Source: an uncultured Prevotellaceae bacterium (GTDB lineage Bacteria; Bacteroidota; Bacteroidia; Bacteroidales; Bacteroidaceae). From it: 51,414 nt of DNA. The position numbers were made by a program, and so were the translations under genes. Within the stretch, counting starts at the first letter, position 1; each line of letters begins with the position of its first letter. The notes under the pieces were generated by a model. It was given only the letters and a program-made list of their open reading frames with translations. It did not search any database and had not been told where the DNA came from. Of this stretch, positions 17,401-24,783 are shown in pieces. The stretch covers positions 1 to 51,414 of the forward strand of contig ONLY01000019.1 in the NCBI GenBank assembly GCA_900318775.1, read 5' to 3'.

Positions 17401-18083
17401 GTTTCATTGTAGCGATTGTTTGCTGTTTTGAGGGCTGAGTTCAAGATGGTTTTATCAACTGCCAAGTCTGTGCCCAACAATTGTACATAGTCCACAATTA
17501 GTTTGGCTGAGTTTGCAGAACCGCCGCTGGCAGCCTTCATGCCGAATTGGATATTTCCTTTTGTGCGTTTTGTCAGCGTGAATGTGATTTCGTCAACAGT
17601 CCAGCTCTTAGACTTGTAGCTGGTTCTGGTTGAAGTGACAGCGGTGCCAGAGCTGGGAACCCAGGCTACTTGTGATGTGGCTGCCGTGACATTGCTGCCG
17701 TTGTAAGTAGGCACCCTCAGAGTGTAGGTTCCTGCAGGCAGATAGACACTTTGTGAGAATTTGAACGTCTGTTCCCATCCAGTTGAAAAGGCTAAGCCTC
17801 CACCTGCTTCTCCGTCATAGCCTGTTTCGGGTACAGTGGCTGTATTGAAGACTCCTTTGAAACCGAATTCATAAGTGCCCACAATGGTGTAAGTGGCGCT
17901 AAGGGTTGATGTCCAACCTTTCACCGTTTTTATTTCCTCTGCCACATTGGTCGTTTGGCCTGCTGTGTAGTCGAAATTATCGTCAAACCCGTAGTTTTCA
18001 AGGTAATACTTCGTGATGTCAATTTGTGCATAGGTACACAATGTTATTGTCATCAGAATGTTTATTAGTAAAAGCTTTCTCAT
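14433..18083 (-). CDS. Secreted multidomain metallopeptidase-like protein with lectin-like modules
   Basis: 1216-residue secreted protein. Layout as I read it: signal peptide (1-19); jelly-roll-like domain (about 25-212); one helical FIVAR-like unit (214-275); carbohydrate-binding-like jelly roll starting NPSFEDGLTGWT (279-410); three or more tandem helical units spaced about 67 residues (413-690). Next come an FN3-like domain (695-780), a zincin domain with HETGHGVGVGT (H873, E874, H877) and a ricin-type beta-trefoil-like region (about 985-1160). The C-terminal tail resembles a type IX sorting domain and ends SDGSSETIYIK. The HExxH motif implies a zinc peptidase, but I cannot name its family. 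It lies 38 bp downstream of deoD and is coupled to GH28. Substrate, perhaps a glycoprotein, is inferred. Confidence 0.85.
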   Translation of the reverse strand: MRKLLLINILMTITLCTYAQIDITKYYLENYGFDDNFDYTAGQTTNVAEEIKTVKGWTSTLSATYTIVGTYEFGFKGVFNTATVPETGYDGEAGGGLAFSTGWEQTFKFSQSVYLPAGTYTLRVPTYNGSNVTAATSQVAWVPSSGTAVTSTRTSYKSKSWTVDEITFTLTKRTKGNIQFGMKAASGGSANSAKLIVDYVQLLGTDLAVDKTILNSALKTANNRYNETGKEAAALKSVIDAGQAVYDNADADMQSVLDVTSALYDAIEAYNTANDMTAYITNPSFEDGLTGWTSVDMEPQTNRAFSLTDGKTFVEKWVASGTAGNASIKQTLKNLPNGNYELTVSGQNIAESTPTTSKAGAYIFAVFTTTKRTVNTAKEYTLAFTNIAGDVEIGFVADNAKGNWLSVDNFRLRFVSELDAQSTVDALQSYITTGESLLKSMMAGDISTALTSAIETAQAMTAESASEDIQNAAQQIIAAIEQARISIASYKTLTSQLSTANSTINSNMSITAYNELNTAITTGEALKENPANALEANVKAANQNLEAAIAHAKTAITEYKTVVSQLSTAIAQQGNMMSTEASTALNAAILAGQTISTTSTDEEVQNAGTALTEANALAKTSIALYKNLQTQVDAANNTYDENKNGAEALKAELDHATALVTSGNSDPDDLVAEVDILKKAIFAFNLANPEPGSGTAPAVKKTVTYVATGATQALMRATIAGSNILEQGVCWSTEHAPTVLDNRSTKSFSLKGTLFHITGLKPATVYYLRPYVINKTYTVAYGDEVKIVTMPKGTCTWSWDEAGPDEATNARCRNAIKETIDYFNEWTGIQGFHLQGHYVPGAGAGSGTADCSYGGYMRISQNTANQAIGTVLHETGHGVGVGTGERYSDTNLHDWWWKGRATNEAYQFLENELGNSEYIFKGDGTHAWGGKEDIYASYDWLVNGSSNDKHQEIQYIGGMCILRGMFIDGLDPTSSGWWYTTHNGISGYTYNFDDNKKYYLMNKDSNRGLGEGLLYHRGISSASWKPYLPGESISDEAAWYIEFDAKKGYYMFKNASSGRYLSHASSITLKNITTPTNDEQFQLMPDRTDVTIGTGKNTVTTHGYWFTWTTDGFKSMSANALSSANGYGTVVQTSFNYSDDATTQQWIIISEDELEAYQNAAIATGIHSIELDNTTPDENKTVVGIYTTGGIQLQKTTKGFNVIKYSDGSSETIYIK

Positions 18084-18121
18084 ACAAAATCTGTAGGTTA
18101 ATAGTTAATTAGTTGTATTCG

Positions 18122-18838
18122 TTAGAGGGATATTGCTGTTTCCAAAGCCAGCCGCATCATTTCTGTGAAGGAGTTCTGTCGTTGCTCAGCAGTCAGCTCG
18201 GTGTGGTCCACAAAAGAGTCGCTGATGGTGAGCAAGCAAGCGGCTCGTTTGCCTAATTGACGGGCATTGTGGAACAAGGCGAAACTTTCCATCTCCACGC
18301 AGTCGCTACCGGTTCGCTCTGCGATATCCTGCCATGTGCCTTGTGAGGAATCTGCATAGAAAACATCGCTGGAATGGACAACACTTTTCTTGCATTCGAT
18401 GCCTAGTTCTTTGGCTTTCTTTTCGATGGCACTGTTCAGTTCTGTGCTTGGCTTGATGCTGTGTGATGTCTCACCGCCTTGAAGTTTTGCGAAAGTGGAA
18501 TCGCTGTAAGCGTTGTCGGCAAGTGTGACATCCATTACTTTCAGCCATGCACGGTAACTGCCTGCCGAACCGATGCGGATGATGTTCTCCACACCGTAGA
18601 AATGGTATAGCTCGTATGAATAGATGCCGATGCTGGGCATGCCCATGCCACTGGCCATTACGGATACAGGAATGTCATGATAGAGCCCCGTGTATCCCAA
18701 CACGTTGCGTACAGATGTGACTAAACGGGCATCTGTCAAAAAGTTTTCTGCAATATACTTTGCTCTTAATGGATCGCCTGGCATCAGGACGGTTTTGGCA
18801 AAAGCTCCGTCTGGGGCTGATATGTGTGGAGTGGCCAT
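18122..18838 (-). CDS. deoD: Purine-nucleoside phosphorylase, DeoD type
   Basis: 238-residue hexameric-type purine nucleoside phosphorylase, which splits purine (deoxy)nucleosides with phosphate into base and sugar-1-phosphate; cytosolic. Length matches E. coli DeoD (239). The start MATPHISAPDGAFAKTVLMP is the family's conserved N-terminus, followed by GDPLRAKYIAENF, the GMGMPSIGIYSYEL segment, SDVFYAD and the EMESFALF active-site segment. ATG 18838 is chosen for that N-terminus; an ATG eight codons upstream (18862) is possible. It has a clear promoter and a leader of about 37 nt. The metallopeptidase and GH28 genes follow on the same strand after 38 bp and may be cotranscribed. Confidence 0.95.
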   Translation of the reverse strand: MATPHISAPDGAFAKTVLMPGDPLRAKYIAENFLTDARLVTSVRNVLGYTGLYHDIPVSVMASGMGMPSIGIYSYELYHFYGVENIIRIGSAGSYRAWLKVMDVTLADNAYSDSTFAKLQGGETSHSIKPSTELNSAIEKKAKELGIECKKSVVHSSDVFYADSSQGTWQDIAERTGSDCVEMESFALFHNARQLGKRAACLLTISDSFVDHTELTAEQRQNSFTEMMRLALETAISL

Positions 18839-18881
18839 AGTTCGTAAGATTGAAAAGGTCATGAATAATGATATATTGTTG

Positions 18882-18913
18882 CAAAGATAGCGCTTTTGGA
18901 AATCAGCGCCAAA
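18882..18913 (-). promoter_or_regulatory. Promoter of deoD (Bacteroidota type)
   Basis: Minus-strand TTTG (-33) at 18910-18913, a 20-bp spacer and TATCTTTG (-7) at 18882-18889 give a full match to the Bacteroidota promoter pattern. Confidence 0.75.
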
Positions 18914-18974
18914 AAAAGACTGGAAAAAGAGCCGATTGAGTGAATTCAAGTCCTCATCCACTGCCTCTATTAGA

Positions 18975-19056
18975 CTTCCCTCTGCGCATGTATAATCGCG
19001 CACCGTGCGCAAGTTATTTCGTGCAGGGTGTGTACTAATATATGCGCACCGTGCGG
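18975..19056. repeat. Array of 13-bp GC-rich palindromes at exact 23-bp spacing (locus A)
   Basis: Units start at 18998 (GCGCACCGTGCGC), 19021 (GTGCAGGGTGTGT) and 19044 (GCGCACCGTGCGG), each 23 bp after the last. A degenerate unit fits at 18975 (CTTCCCTCTGCGC). The 10-bp spacers are A/T-rich. The array lies between the Sus-operon terminator and the deoD promoter, ending about 60 bp before the -33 element. The same motif and period occur at 46132-46213. Together with the flanking terminator and promoter it accounts for most of the 371-bp gene-free stretch here. Confidence 0.8.
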
Positions 19057-19111
19057 ACATAGAGGAGTTGTGGGGACTCTTCCGTATGTGGATAGGGTGG
19101 GCGGAAAATGA

Positions 19112-19158
19112 CAATAAAATGAAAGGGGACATGCCATATCGGAAAGGCATGTCCCCTT
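19112..19158 (-). terminator. Terminator of the SusCD/FAS1 operon
   Basis: A perfect 13-bp stem (AAGGGGACATGCC at 19123-19135 with its complement at 19146-19158) and a 10-nt loop are followed on the minus strand by TTCATTTTATTG. It lies 51 bp past the last susD stop and is one of the strongest terminators in the window. Confidence 0.9.
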
Positions 19159-19209
19159 GGAGTGGATTGTGATCGTGTGTGGCTATACTGCAGCCACCGT
19201 TCACGGAAT

Positions 19210-21411
19210 TTATTTCTTTGGTACAGTGAAATACCAGTTCCTCTGATCTTTCAGTTTGGCATAGAGATTTGCGTCATAGCCATCTACACCTGCTACTTTT
19301 GATGTGGCCGCCTTTGTGCCACGGTTGGCTATCTTCTTGGCCAGCCATTCTGTGCCATTGAATCCAGATGCGTTTTTGTGTTCAGCTACGCGCACAAGGT
19401 CTGTGAAGCGGTTGCCTTCAAATGCAGTTTCCAATGCCAACTCGTCCACGATGATGTTTTCCACCGCATTGATGGAATCTTGCAGCTGTGGAGCAGCAGT
19501 GCTTCCTAATTGCAAGTCTAACAGACGGTCATAGTCATAATATGTACGGTCATACTTGCCTGCAATGTTGGTGACAATATTCTTTGAGGAAGTGAGATTG
19601 CCCATGCCAACGCCTCTGGCATGAATGCCGTAGGTGTTATTCCAGGTGTCTCCGCTGAAGTCGAGCATGCTGTTGAAGGCTTTCAGACGGACAGAGTCTG
19701 TGACATAATACATGGCCATCTCATCGTTGTAGTTGAGCTTACCAATGGTATCTTGGTACACAACGTAGTTTGCCTCAATCTCGTCGGCAGACAAGCTGCA
19801 CTCTACAAAGCCACCTTCTCCATCTTTCTCAAAGAATGCTTTGCTGGTAGGATCTTGATAGATAAAGTTGTTCTCTTCTGTCTTGTGAGTATACATCTGG
19901 TAGCCAAATTCATCCTCAAACTTGTCGATGTATTCTTTGCTGATGGTAGGTAAGGTGTACTTGTTGATACCGTCCTTTAAGATGGCAAACGCAAACTCAG
20001 GATAGCCTGCACGGTTGATGGCTTCTGCCATGCGGAGCCAGATGAGAGTCTTGCGGTAAGTAGGGATTGTGTAATAGAATGTGGCTCCATGAGCAGCCTT
20101 GCTGCAAAGTGGGTAAGCTTCATCTATTCCCTGCGCATTAGCGAAGGTGTATGACTCTACAGAACCGTAATAGCGAGCATCACAATTTTCGACTGGCGTA
20201 GTCTCAATTTCACCGCTGGAACTGTTGATGACACGCATGCGGATGTATGTCTGTTGATTCACCACGTCTTGATATGCATTAGATGGGGCATATTGGCGCT
20301 TGTTGGTGCGAGAGACAGAAACGGCACCAGATGACTGATCATCATTCTCTGCATTGCTTTCTGTAGAGGAACTGTCCGTCGTGCGCTGTGAAGAAGATGG
20401 CTTATAACCGAAAATCTCTGCCACACGGGTGAGCATCTTTCCATAGCCTGCATTGGCAGAACTTGGAATTGCCGAGATGATTTCATTCGATGTGTTGTTG
20501 GTATAAGTGCCAGCCCATCTGCCCCATTTCGTTGGTGTCACAAGTCCAAGTGCCTCAAAATCGCCTTGATCGATGATACCACCGATGCTGCCTAAATAGG
20601 CATAGTATTGCTGAGGAAGTGGGGTGGCTTCTCGCTTGAGGTATTCATAATAGTATTGAGCAGCCTTGGTGTAGTCGCTAGTTGTTGCACCACGCAGCAA
20701 GTAGAGGTCACCCAAAACGATGCGCACGGGAATCATGATCAATTTGTTGCTGATCTGAACGGCTCCATTGTCTAATGTACCAAAAGCTTCGGAGTTGGAA
20801 CCTCCATGCTGAGGATAGCGCATGTCAACAAAGTTCTCCAGCCCGTCTGCCAGAATCTTGTCAATTAAGTTGTCCTTATTGACTACGTCGTGTGCATAGT
20901 CAAAATTATCAACGACACTTAACTTGTCAATGGGCTTAGTGATATATGGTACCTCTTTGTAATTCTTGACCAATTGGAGGTAGGCCCATGCGCGAATTGT
21001 CTTGACCTGTGCATACTCGGGGAGCATGAACTTGATGTTGGACTTCACTTTGTTGGTGTCGGCATAGTGGATATAGAAGTTGCAGTTGTTGATGATATTG
21101 TAATAATCACGAATCTGCAGCATCGAGCAAGTGCCGTCTTTAGGGTCGTCAAAGTTTGAGATTGCGTACAATGTGTCGGTTGTGTATTGAGTTGAAGCGA
21201 CAAGGTCGCCGCGAATCTCTCCAAGGATGACTTGACGCTCAGCCACATCTTGCATGGCACGCATGATGCCACGGTAAGAATAGAGCGTATCTTGTGCATT
21301 TTTGTATGCCTTATCGCCAGTATCAACTGTCATCATGTCCTCGCAGGAGGTTGACACAGCACCTGTGGCAATGACTGCAGCGAAGGCGATGGTTTTCAAT
21401 ATATTCTTCAT
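19210..21411 (-). CDS. SusD/RagB-family surface lipoprotein (second pair)
   Basis: 733-residue SusD-family lipoprotein, the lid and binding subunit of a SusC transporter at the cell surface. Lipoprotein signal with lipobox Cys at residue 23, followed by EDM (acidic surface-export pattern). SusD-type helical repeats include KLIMIPVRIVLGDLYLLRGA, and TIPTYRKTLIWLRMAEAINR is the TPR-like helix facing SusC. The C-terminal IVDELALETAFEGNRFTDLVR is the family signature. It is longer than a typical SusD (about 500-600), with extra Ser/Asn-rich insertions near 340-370. It lies 12 bp after its SusC partner and is last in the operon. Ligand unknown. Confidence 0.92.
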   Translation of the reverse strand: MKNILKTIAFAAVIATGAVSTSCEDMMTVDTGDKAYKNAQDTLYSYRGIMRAMQDVAERQVILGEIRGDLVASTQYTTDTLYAISNFDDPKDGTCSMLQIRDYYNIINNCNFYIHYADTNKVKSNIKFMLPEYAQVKTIRAWAYLQLVKNYKEVPYITKPIDKLSVVDNFDYAHDVVNKDNLIDKILADGLENFVDMRYPQHGGSNSEAFGTLDNGAVQISNKLIMIPVRIVLGDLYLLRGATTSDYTKAAQYYYEYLKREATPLPQQYYAYLGSIGGIIDQGDFEALGLVTPTKWGRWAGTYTNNTSNEIISAIPSSANAGYGKMLTRVAEIFGYKPSSSQRTTDSSSTESNAENDDQSSGAVSVSRTNKRQYAPSNAYQDVVNQQTYIRMRVINSSSGEIETTPVENCDARYYGSVESYTFANAQGIDEAYPLCSKAAHGATFYYTIPTYRKTLIWLRMAEAINRAGYPEFAFAILKDGINKYTLPTISKEYIDKFEDEFGYQMYTHKTEENNFIYQDPTSKAFFEKDGEGGFVECSLSADEIEANYVVYQDTIGKLNYNDEMAMYYVTDSVRLKAFNSMLDFSGDTWNNTYGIHARGVGMGNLTSSKNIVTNIAGKYDRTYYDYDRLLDLQLGSTAAPQLQDSINAVENIIVDELALETAFEGNRFTDLVRVAEHKNASGFNGTEWLAKKIANRGTKAATSKVAGVDGYDANLYAKLKDQRNWYFTVPKK

Positions 21412-21423
21412 GATTCTATCGTA

Positions 21424-24400
21424 TTACAAGTTGATTTTTACACCGAGATTAAAGCTTCTGTTGCTTGGGAGCATGCCAGTGTCAATGCCTTGATAAAGCA
21501 CACCGTTACCACATGAGAACTCCGGATCTTTACCTGTGTATTTGGTCAAAGTAACCAAATTATTGGCTTCTCCCCAAATGGTGACGCCCTGGATCCAAGA
21601 AGCGTTGATAGGCCATTCGTATGAAAGGCGGACTTTCTTTAGCTTGAGGTAGGAGCCATCTTCAATCCAACGGTCAGAGAAACGTTCGTTGTTCACCCAT
21701 TCTTCAGACTCTGTAGACATGGCGCGGGGCAGGAGGGCACGGTCGCCTTCTGATGTCCAGCGGTTAACGGCTGCTCTTGTCTGATTGTAGAAGGTGTTGA
21801 GTGACTCTAGTCTAGAACGCTGATAGTTGTAGATGTCGTTGCCAACAGAATACTTGAAGTTGATGTCAAGGCTCCAGCGCTTATACGAAAGGTTGGTATA
21901 AATCGTACCGTAGATGTCAGGGTTGGGATTGCCAATCACGGTCTTGTCATGGTTATCAATCACACCGTCATTGTTCATGTCCACAAAGTGCATGTCACCG
22001 GCAGAGAAGTTGCGGTAAGGTGTCTCCTTGATACCGGTTGGATACTTCAAATAGCCGTCCTCTGTCTTTGTCGTAGCTTGGCTTGCTGCTGCATCGGTAG
22101 AGAAAACGCCTGCAGTCTTGTAACCGTAGAATACACCAACAGACTTGCCGACAGCCGAGAGAATTTCAGCGCCATAGATGGTTTGTGTATAGTCGTCCTC
22201 TGGAAGAGAAGTCAACTTGTTTTTATAATGTCCCATGGTGGCACCGAGTTGCCATTTGAAGTTCTTAGTATTGGCCACGATAACGTTCAATTTGACATCA
22301 ACACCGATGTTGCGGAGTGAACCATCATTGCATAGATATCCGTTCAATCCAGAAAGATAACCAATACTCTTCTGAGTAATCAAATTGTCTGTGTTGGATA
22401 CGTAGAAGTCTGCACCAGCCTGGATACGGTTCTGAAGGAATGAACCACTGAGCCCAAGGTTCCATCGGCGTGTTGTCTCCCATTGGATGGATGGATTCTC
22501 AATGTTAGCCAATTGCAAGGCTGTCGCAGTTCTTAAGTATGTGTATGACTTGAAGTAGGTGCGAGCAGCGGAGTAGTCGAAGTTGTCATTTCCTGACTCG
22601 TCATAGCCTGCTGTGAATTTCAGATAGTTGATGAATGGCAGTTGGCGCATCCATTTTTCATTGCTTATGACCCAACCGGCTTGAAGGCTAGGGAAGATGC
22701 CCCATCTTACACCAAAGAGCTTGATGCCCTCTTGAGCTTCGGAACCGAAGCGAGAAGATGTCTCTGCAGACAATGTTCCTTCAAGGAAGTAGGTGTTTTT
22801 GATTGACCAACGTCCGAAAAGATAGTACGCCAAATTGTTCCAGCCATCTTGATTGCCTTCTACATCGCGGTAGGTAGCAGTCATGTTAGGCATTTTGTCA
22901 TTACCAGGATTGTAAGAGCGCATGTATGAATCAGAGAAACGGTTACTGGTGAAACGAATGCCACCGAATGCCATCACATCATGCATCCCATAGTTGGCAG
23001 ACCAATGGGCTCTTAAATCTTCGTGAATAGCAGTCTCTTTAGAGAACAAGGATTTTACCATGGATGTCACTGTTCCATAGCCTTCATATTCAAAATATGG
23101 ACTGCCCGCATTGGGAAGGAAGTACTTCTCGTTGGAACGGTTTAACTGATAGGCAAAGCGATTCGTCAGGTACAAGTGTTTGTTGATTTCCAATTTGGGC
23201 ATGATGTTCAAATTGAACTGCGTTACTTCCTGACGGTTTTTATTGTCACCTTCACCGTTCTTGAGAATCCAGTAGGGGTTGGCAAGCGCAGTGTTGGTGC
23301 CATAAAGAGATGCAAAGTCGAACGGATAGTTCTCGTCGTCAACATATTTTCCGGCATAGGTACTAGACAAGTGCAATTTGCTGTCGTCACCTGCATAATA
23401 GCCATATTTGGAAAGGAATGGGGCTTGAATAAGACCCAACACGTTGGGGGCGGCAATGGTTTGAGTAGCATAAGATTCAGCCCATCCGTTATCACGGAGG
23501 TTATATGCCATTTTTGAATAAGAGAGGTCAAGTTGCGTAGAAAGGTTCTTGATTAGTTTGATGTCTGTGTTGAAGCGAATGTTCAGACGATCAAAATCAT
23601 TCTTTTTAGCTGTTGACTCAGAGTTCGTGTAGCCTAATGCAAGACTGTACATGGCAACGTCGTCACCACCCTGTACATTGATTTTGTAGTTTTGGGTAGT
23701 TGCTGTGTGGTAGAGGCTATTTGACCAGTTCGTCTCATTATGGAACATAGGGTACCAATAGTAGGACGGGTTGCTGTTCAGGAACGGAATGGATGCATTC
23801 GAAGAGGTGTGCTCTGAACCATATTTTGTAGTACCCATCAAATCACTGAGGTAATTGCGATATTGCCCTGCGTTCAACATCGGTGTGAGTGAAGGCTTTA
23901 GTTCAAAGCCAATATTGGCGCTGACATTAATTTTTGTCGCCATTGAGTGACCACGTCTGGTGTTGATAAGTACAACACCATTACCTCCGCGGGCACCGTA
24001 AAGAGCTGTCGCATTCTTTAACACCTCAATTGACTCAATGTCTTCTGGATCGATGCCTGCTAAGATGTTGTTGAAGAATCCTTCGTGTATGCTCGTGCGG
24101 TCTAACTGCGGATCAATCATCATGCCATCGAGAATGATGAGTGGTTGGGCATTGATGTTGAGCGAATTGATACCACGAATGAACATCGCTATGCCTTGAC
24201 CTCGTAAGCCAGAACGGTTGATGGTGTGTATATCACCAGACAAGAGATGGTCAATCTCTTCGTCTGCAATGATTGCAGATGTTGTCTCAACAAGTGCTTT
24301 GCTAGTTGCCGTAATATTCGTGGTGGGATCATATGTCTTATTAAAGACGCTGCTGTACAGACCAACAGATGGGGCAGTGGTGCCGTCAAAACCTGTTTGA

Positions 24401-24729
24401 ACGTCATTGTAGCCAAGGACTGTGATATATAGTGAATTGACAAATGTAGGTACTTTGAACGTGTACTTACCATCCTCGCCAGTCATGACTGCGTAGCGAT
24501 CAAAGCCGTATGCCTGTACTCTTGCTCCATCAATGGGTTGTTTGGTAGCGGCATCATAAACATAGCCGCTAACCTCTTTCATCTCGTATTGGGGTGCCTG
24601 GGTCGTAGCTCGGACGGGTTTGGCGGGGGCTTCTGTTTCTTCTTGGGCACAAAGGGTCGCTACTCCTGATAGCATCATGAGTCCGAGACCAAGGCGAAGC
24701 ATGCCTATATGCATATTCTGATTTTTCAT
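21424..24729 (-). CDS. SusC/RagA-family TonB-linked outer membrane transporter (second pair)
   Basis: 1101-residue TonB-dependent outer-membrane transporter of the SusC class. Signal peptide (about 1-29), a carboxypeptidase-regulatory-like domain beginning near EVSGYVYDAATKQPIDGARV, a plug with RGINSLNINAQPLIILDGMM, then a beta-barrel closing NRSFNLGVKINL. ATG 24729 (MKNQN) is chosen for its A-rich leader; an ATG at 24762 adding eleven residues is possible. The N-terminal extension and plug are present, but I see no STN domain. It is separated from the upstream FAS1 gene by 54 bp. It would take up, with the next SusD, a ligand that cannot be read from sequence. Confidence 0.93.
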   Translation of the reverse strand: MKNQNMHIGMLRLGLGLMMLSGVATLCAQEETEAPAKPVRATTQAPQYEMKEVSGYVYDAATKQPIDGARVQAYGFDRYAVMTGEDGKYTFKVPTFVNSLYITVLGYNDVQTGFDGTTAPSVGLYSSVFNKTYDPTTNITATSKALVETTSAIIADEEIDHLLSGDIHTINRSGLRGQGIAMFIRGINSLNINAQPLIILDGMMIDPQLDRTSIHEGFFNNILAGIDPEDIESIEVLKNATALYGARGGNGVVLINTRRGHSMATKINVSANIGFELKPSLTPMLNAGQYRNYLSDLMGTTKYGSEHTSSNASIPFLNSNPSYYWYPMFHNETNWSNSLYHTATTQNYKINVQGGDDVAMYSLALGYTNSESTAKKNDFDRLNIRFNTDIKLIKNLSTQLDLSYSKMAYNLRDNGWAESYATQTIAAPNVLGLIQAPFLSKYGYYAGDDSKLHLSSTYAGKYVDDENYPFDFASLYGTNTALANPYWILKNGEGDNKNRQEVTQFNLNIMPKLEINKHLYLTNRFAYQLNRSNEKYFLPNAGSPYFEYEGYGTVTSMVKSLFSKETAIHEDLRAHWSANYGMHDVMAFGGIRFTSNRFSDSYMRSYNPGNDKMPNMTATYRDVEGNQDGWNNLAYYLFGRWSIKNTYFLEGTLSAETSSRFGSEAQEGIKLFGVRWGIFPSLQAGWVISNEKWMRQLPFINYLKFTAGYDESGNDNFDYSAARTYFKSYTYLRTATALQLANIENPSIQWETTRRWNLGLSGSFLQNRIQAGADFYVSNTDNLITQKSIGYLSGLNGYLCNDGSLRNIGVDVKLNVIVANTKNFKWQLGATMGHYKNKLTSLPEDDYTQTIYGAEILSAVGKSVGVFYGYKTAGVFSTDAAASQATTKTEDGYLKYPTGIKETPYRNFSAGDMHFVDMNNDGVIDNHDKTVIGNPNPDIYGTIYTNLSYKRWSLDINFKYSVGNDIYNYQRSRLESLNTFYNQTRAAVNRWTSEGDRALLPRAMSTESEEWVNNERFSDRWIEDGSYLKLKKVRLSYEWPINASWIQGVTIWGEANNLVTLTKYTGKDPEFSCGNGVLYQGIDTGMLPSNRSFNLGVKINL

Positions 24730-24783
24730 TTTCTTTTTATTTAAATAAGCTTTTGGAAGCATTGCTCCATGCGCTTATGAGTT

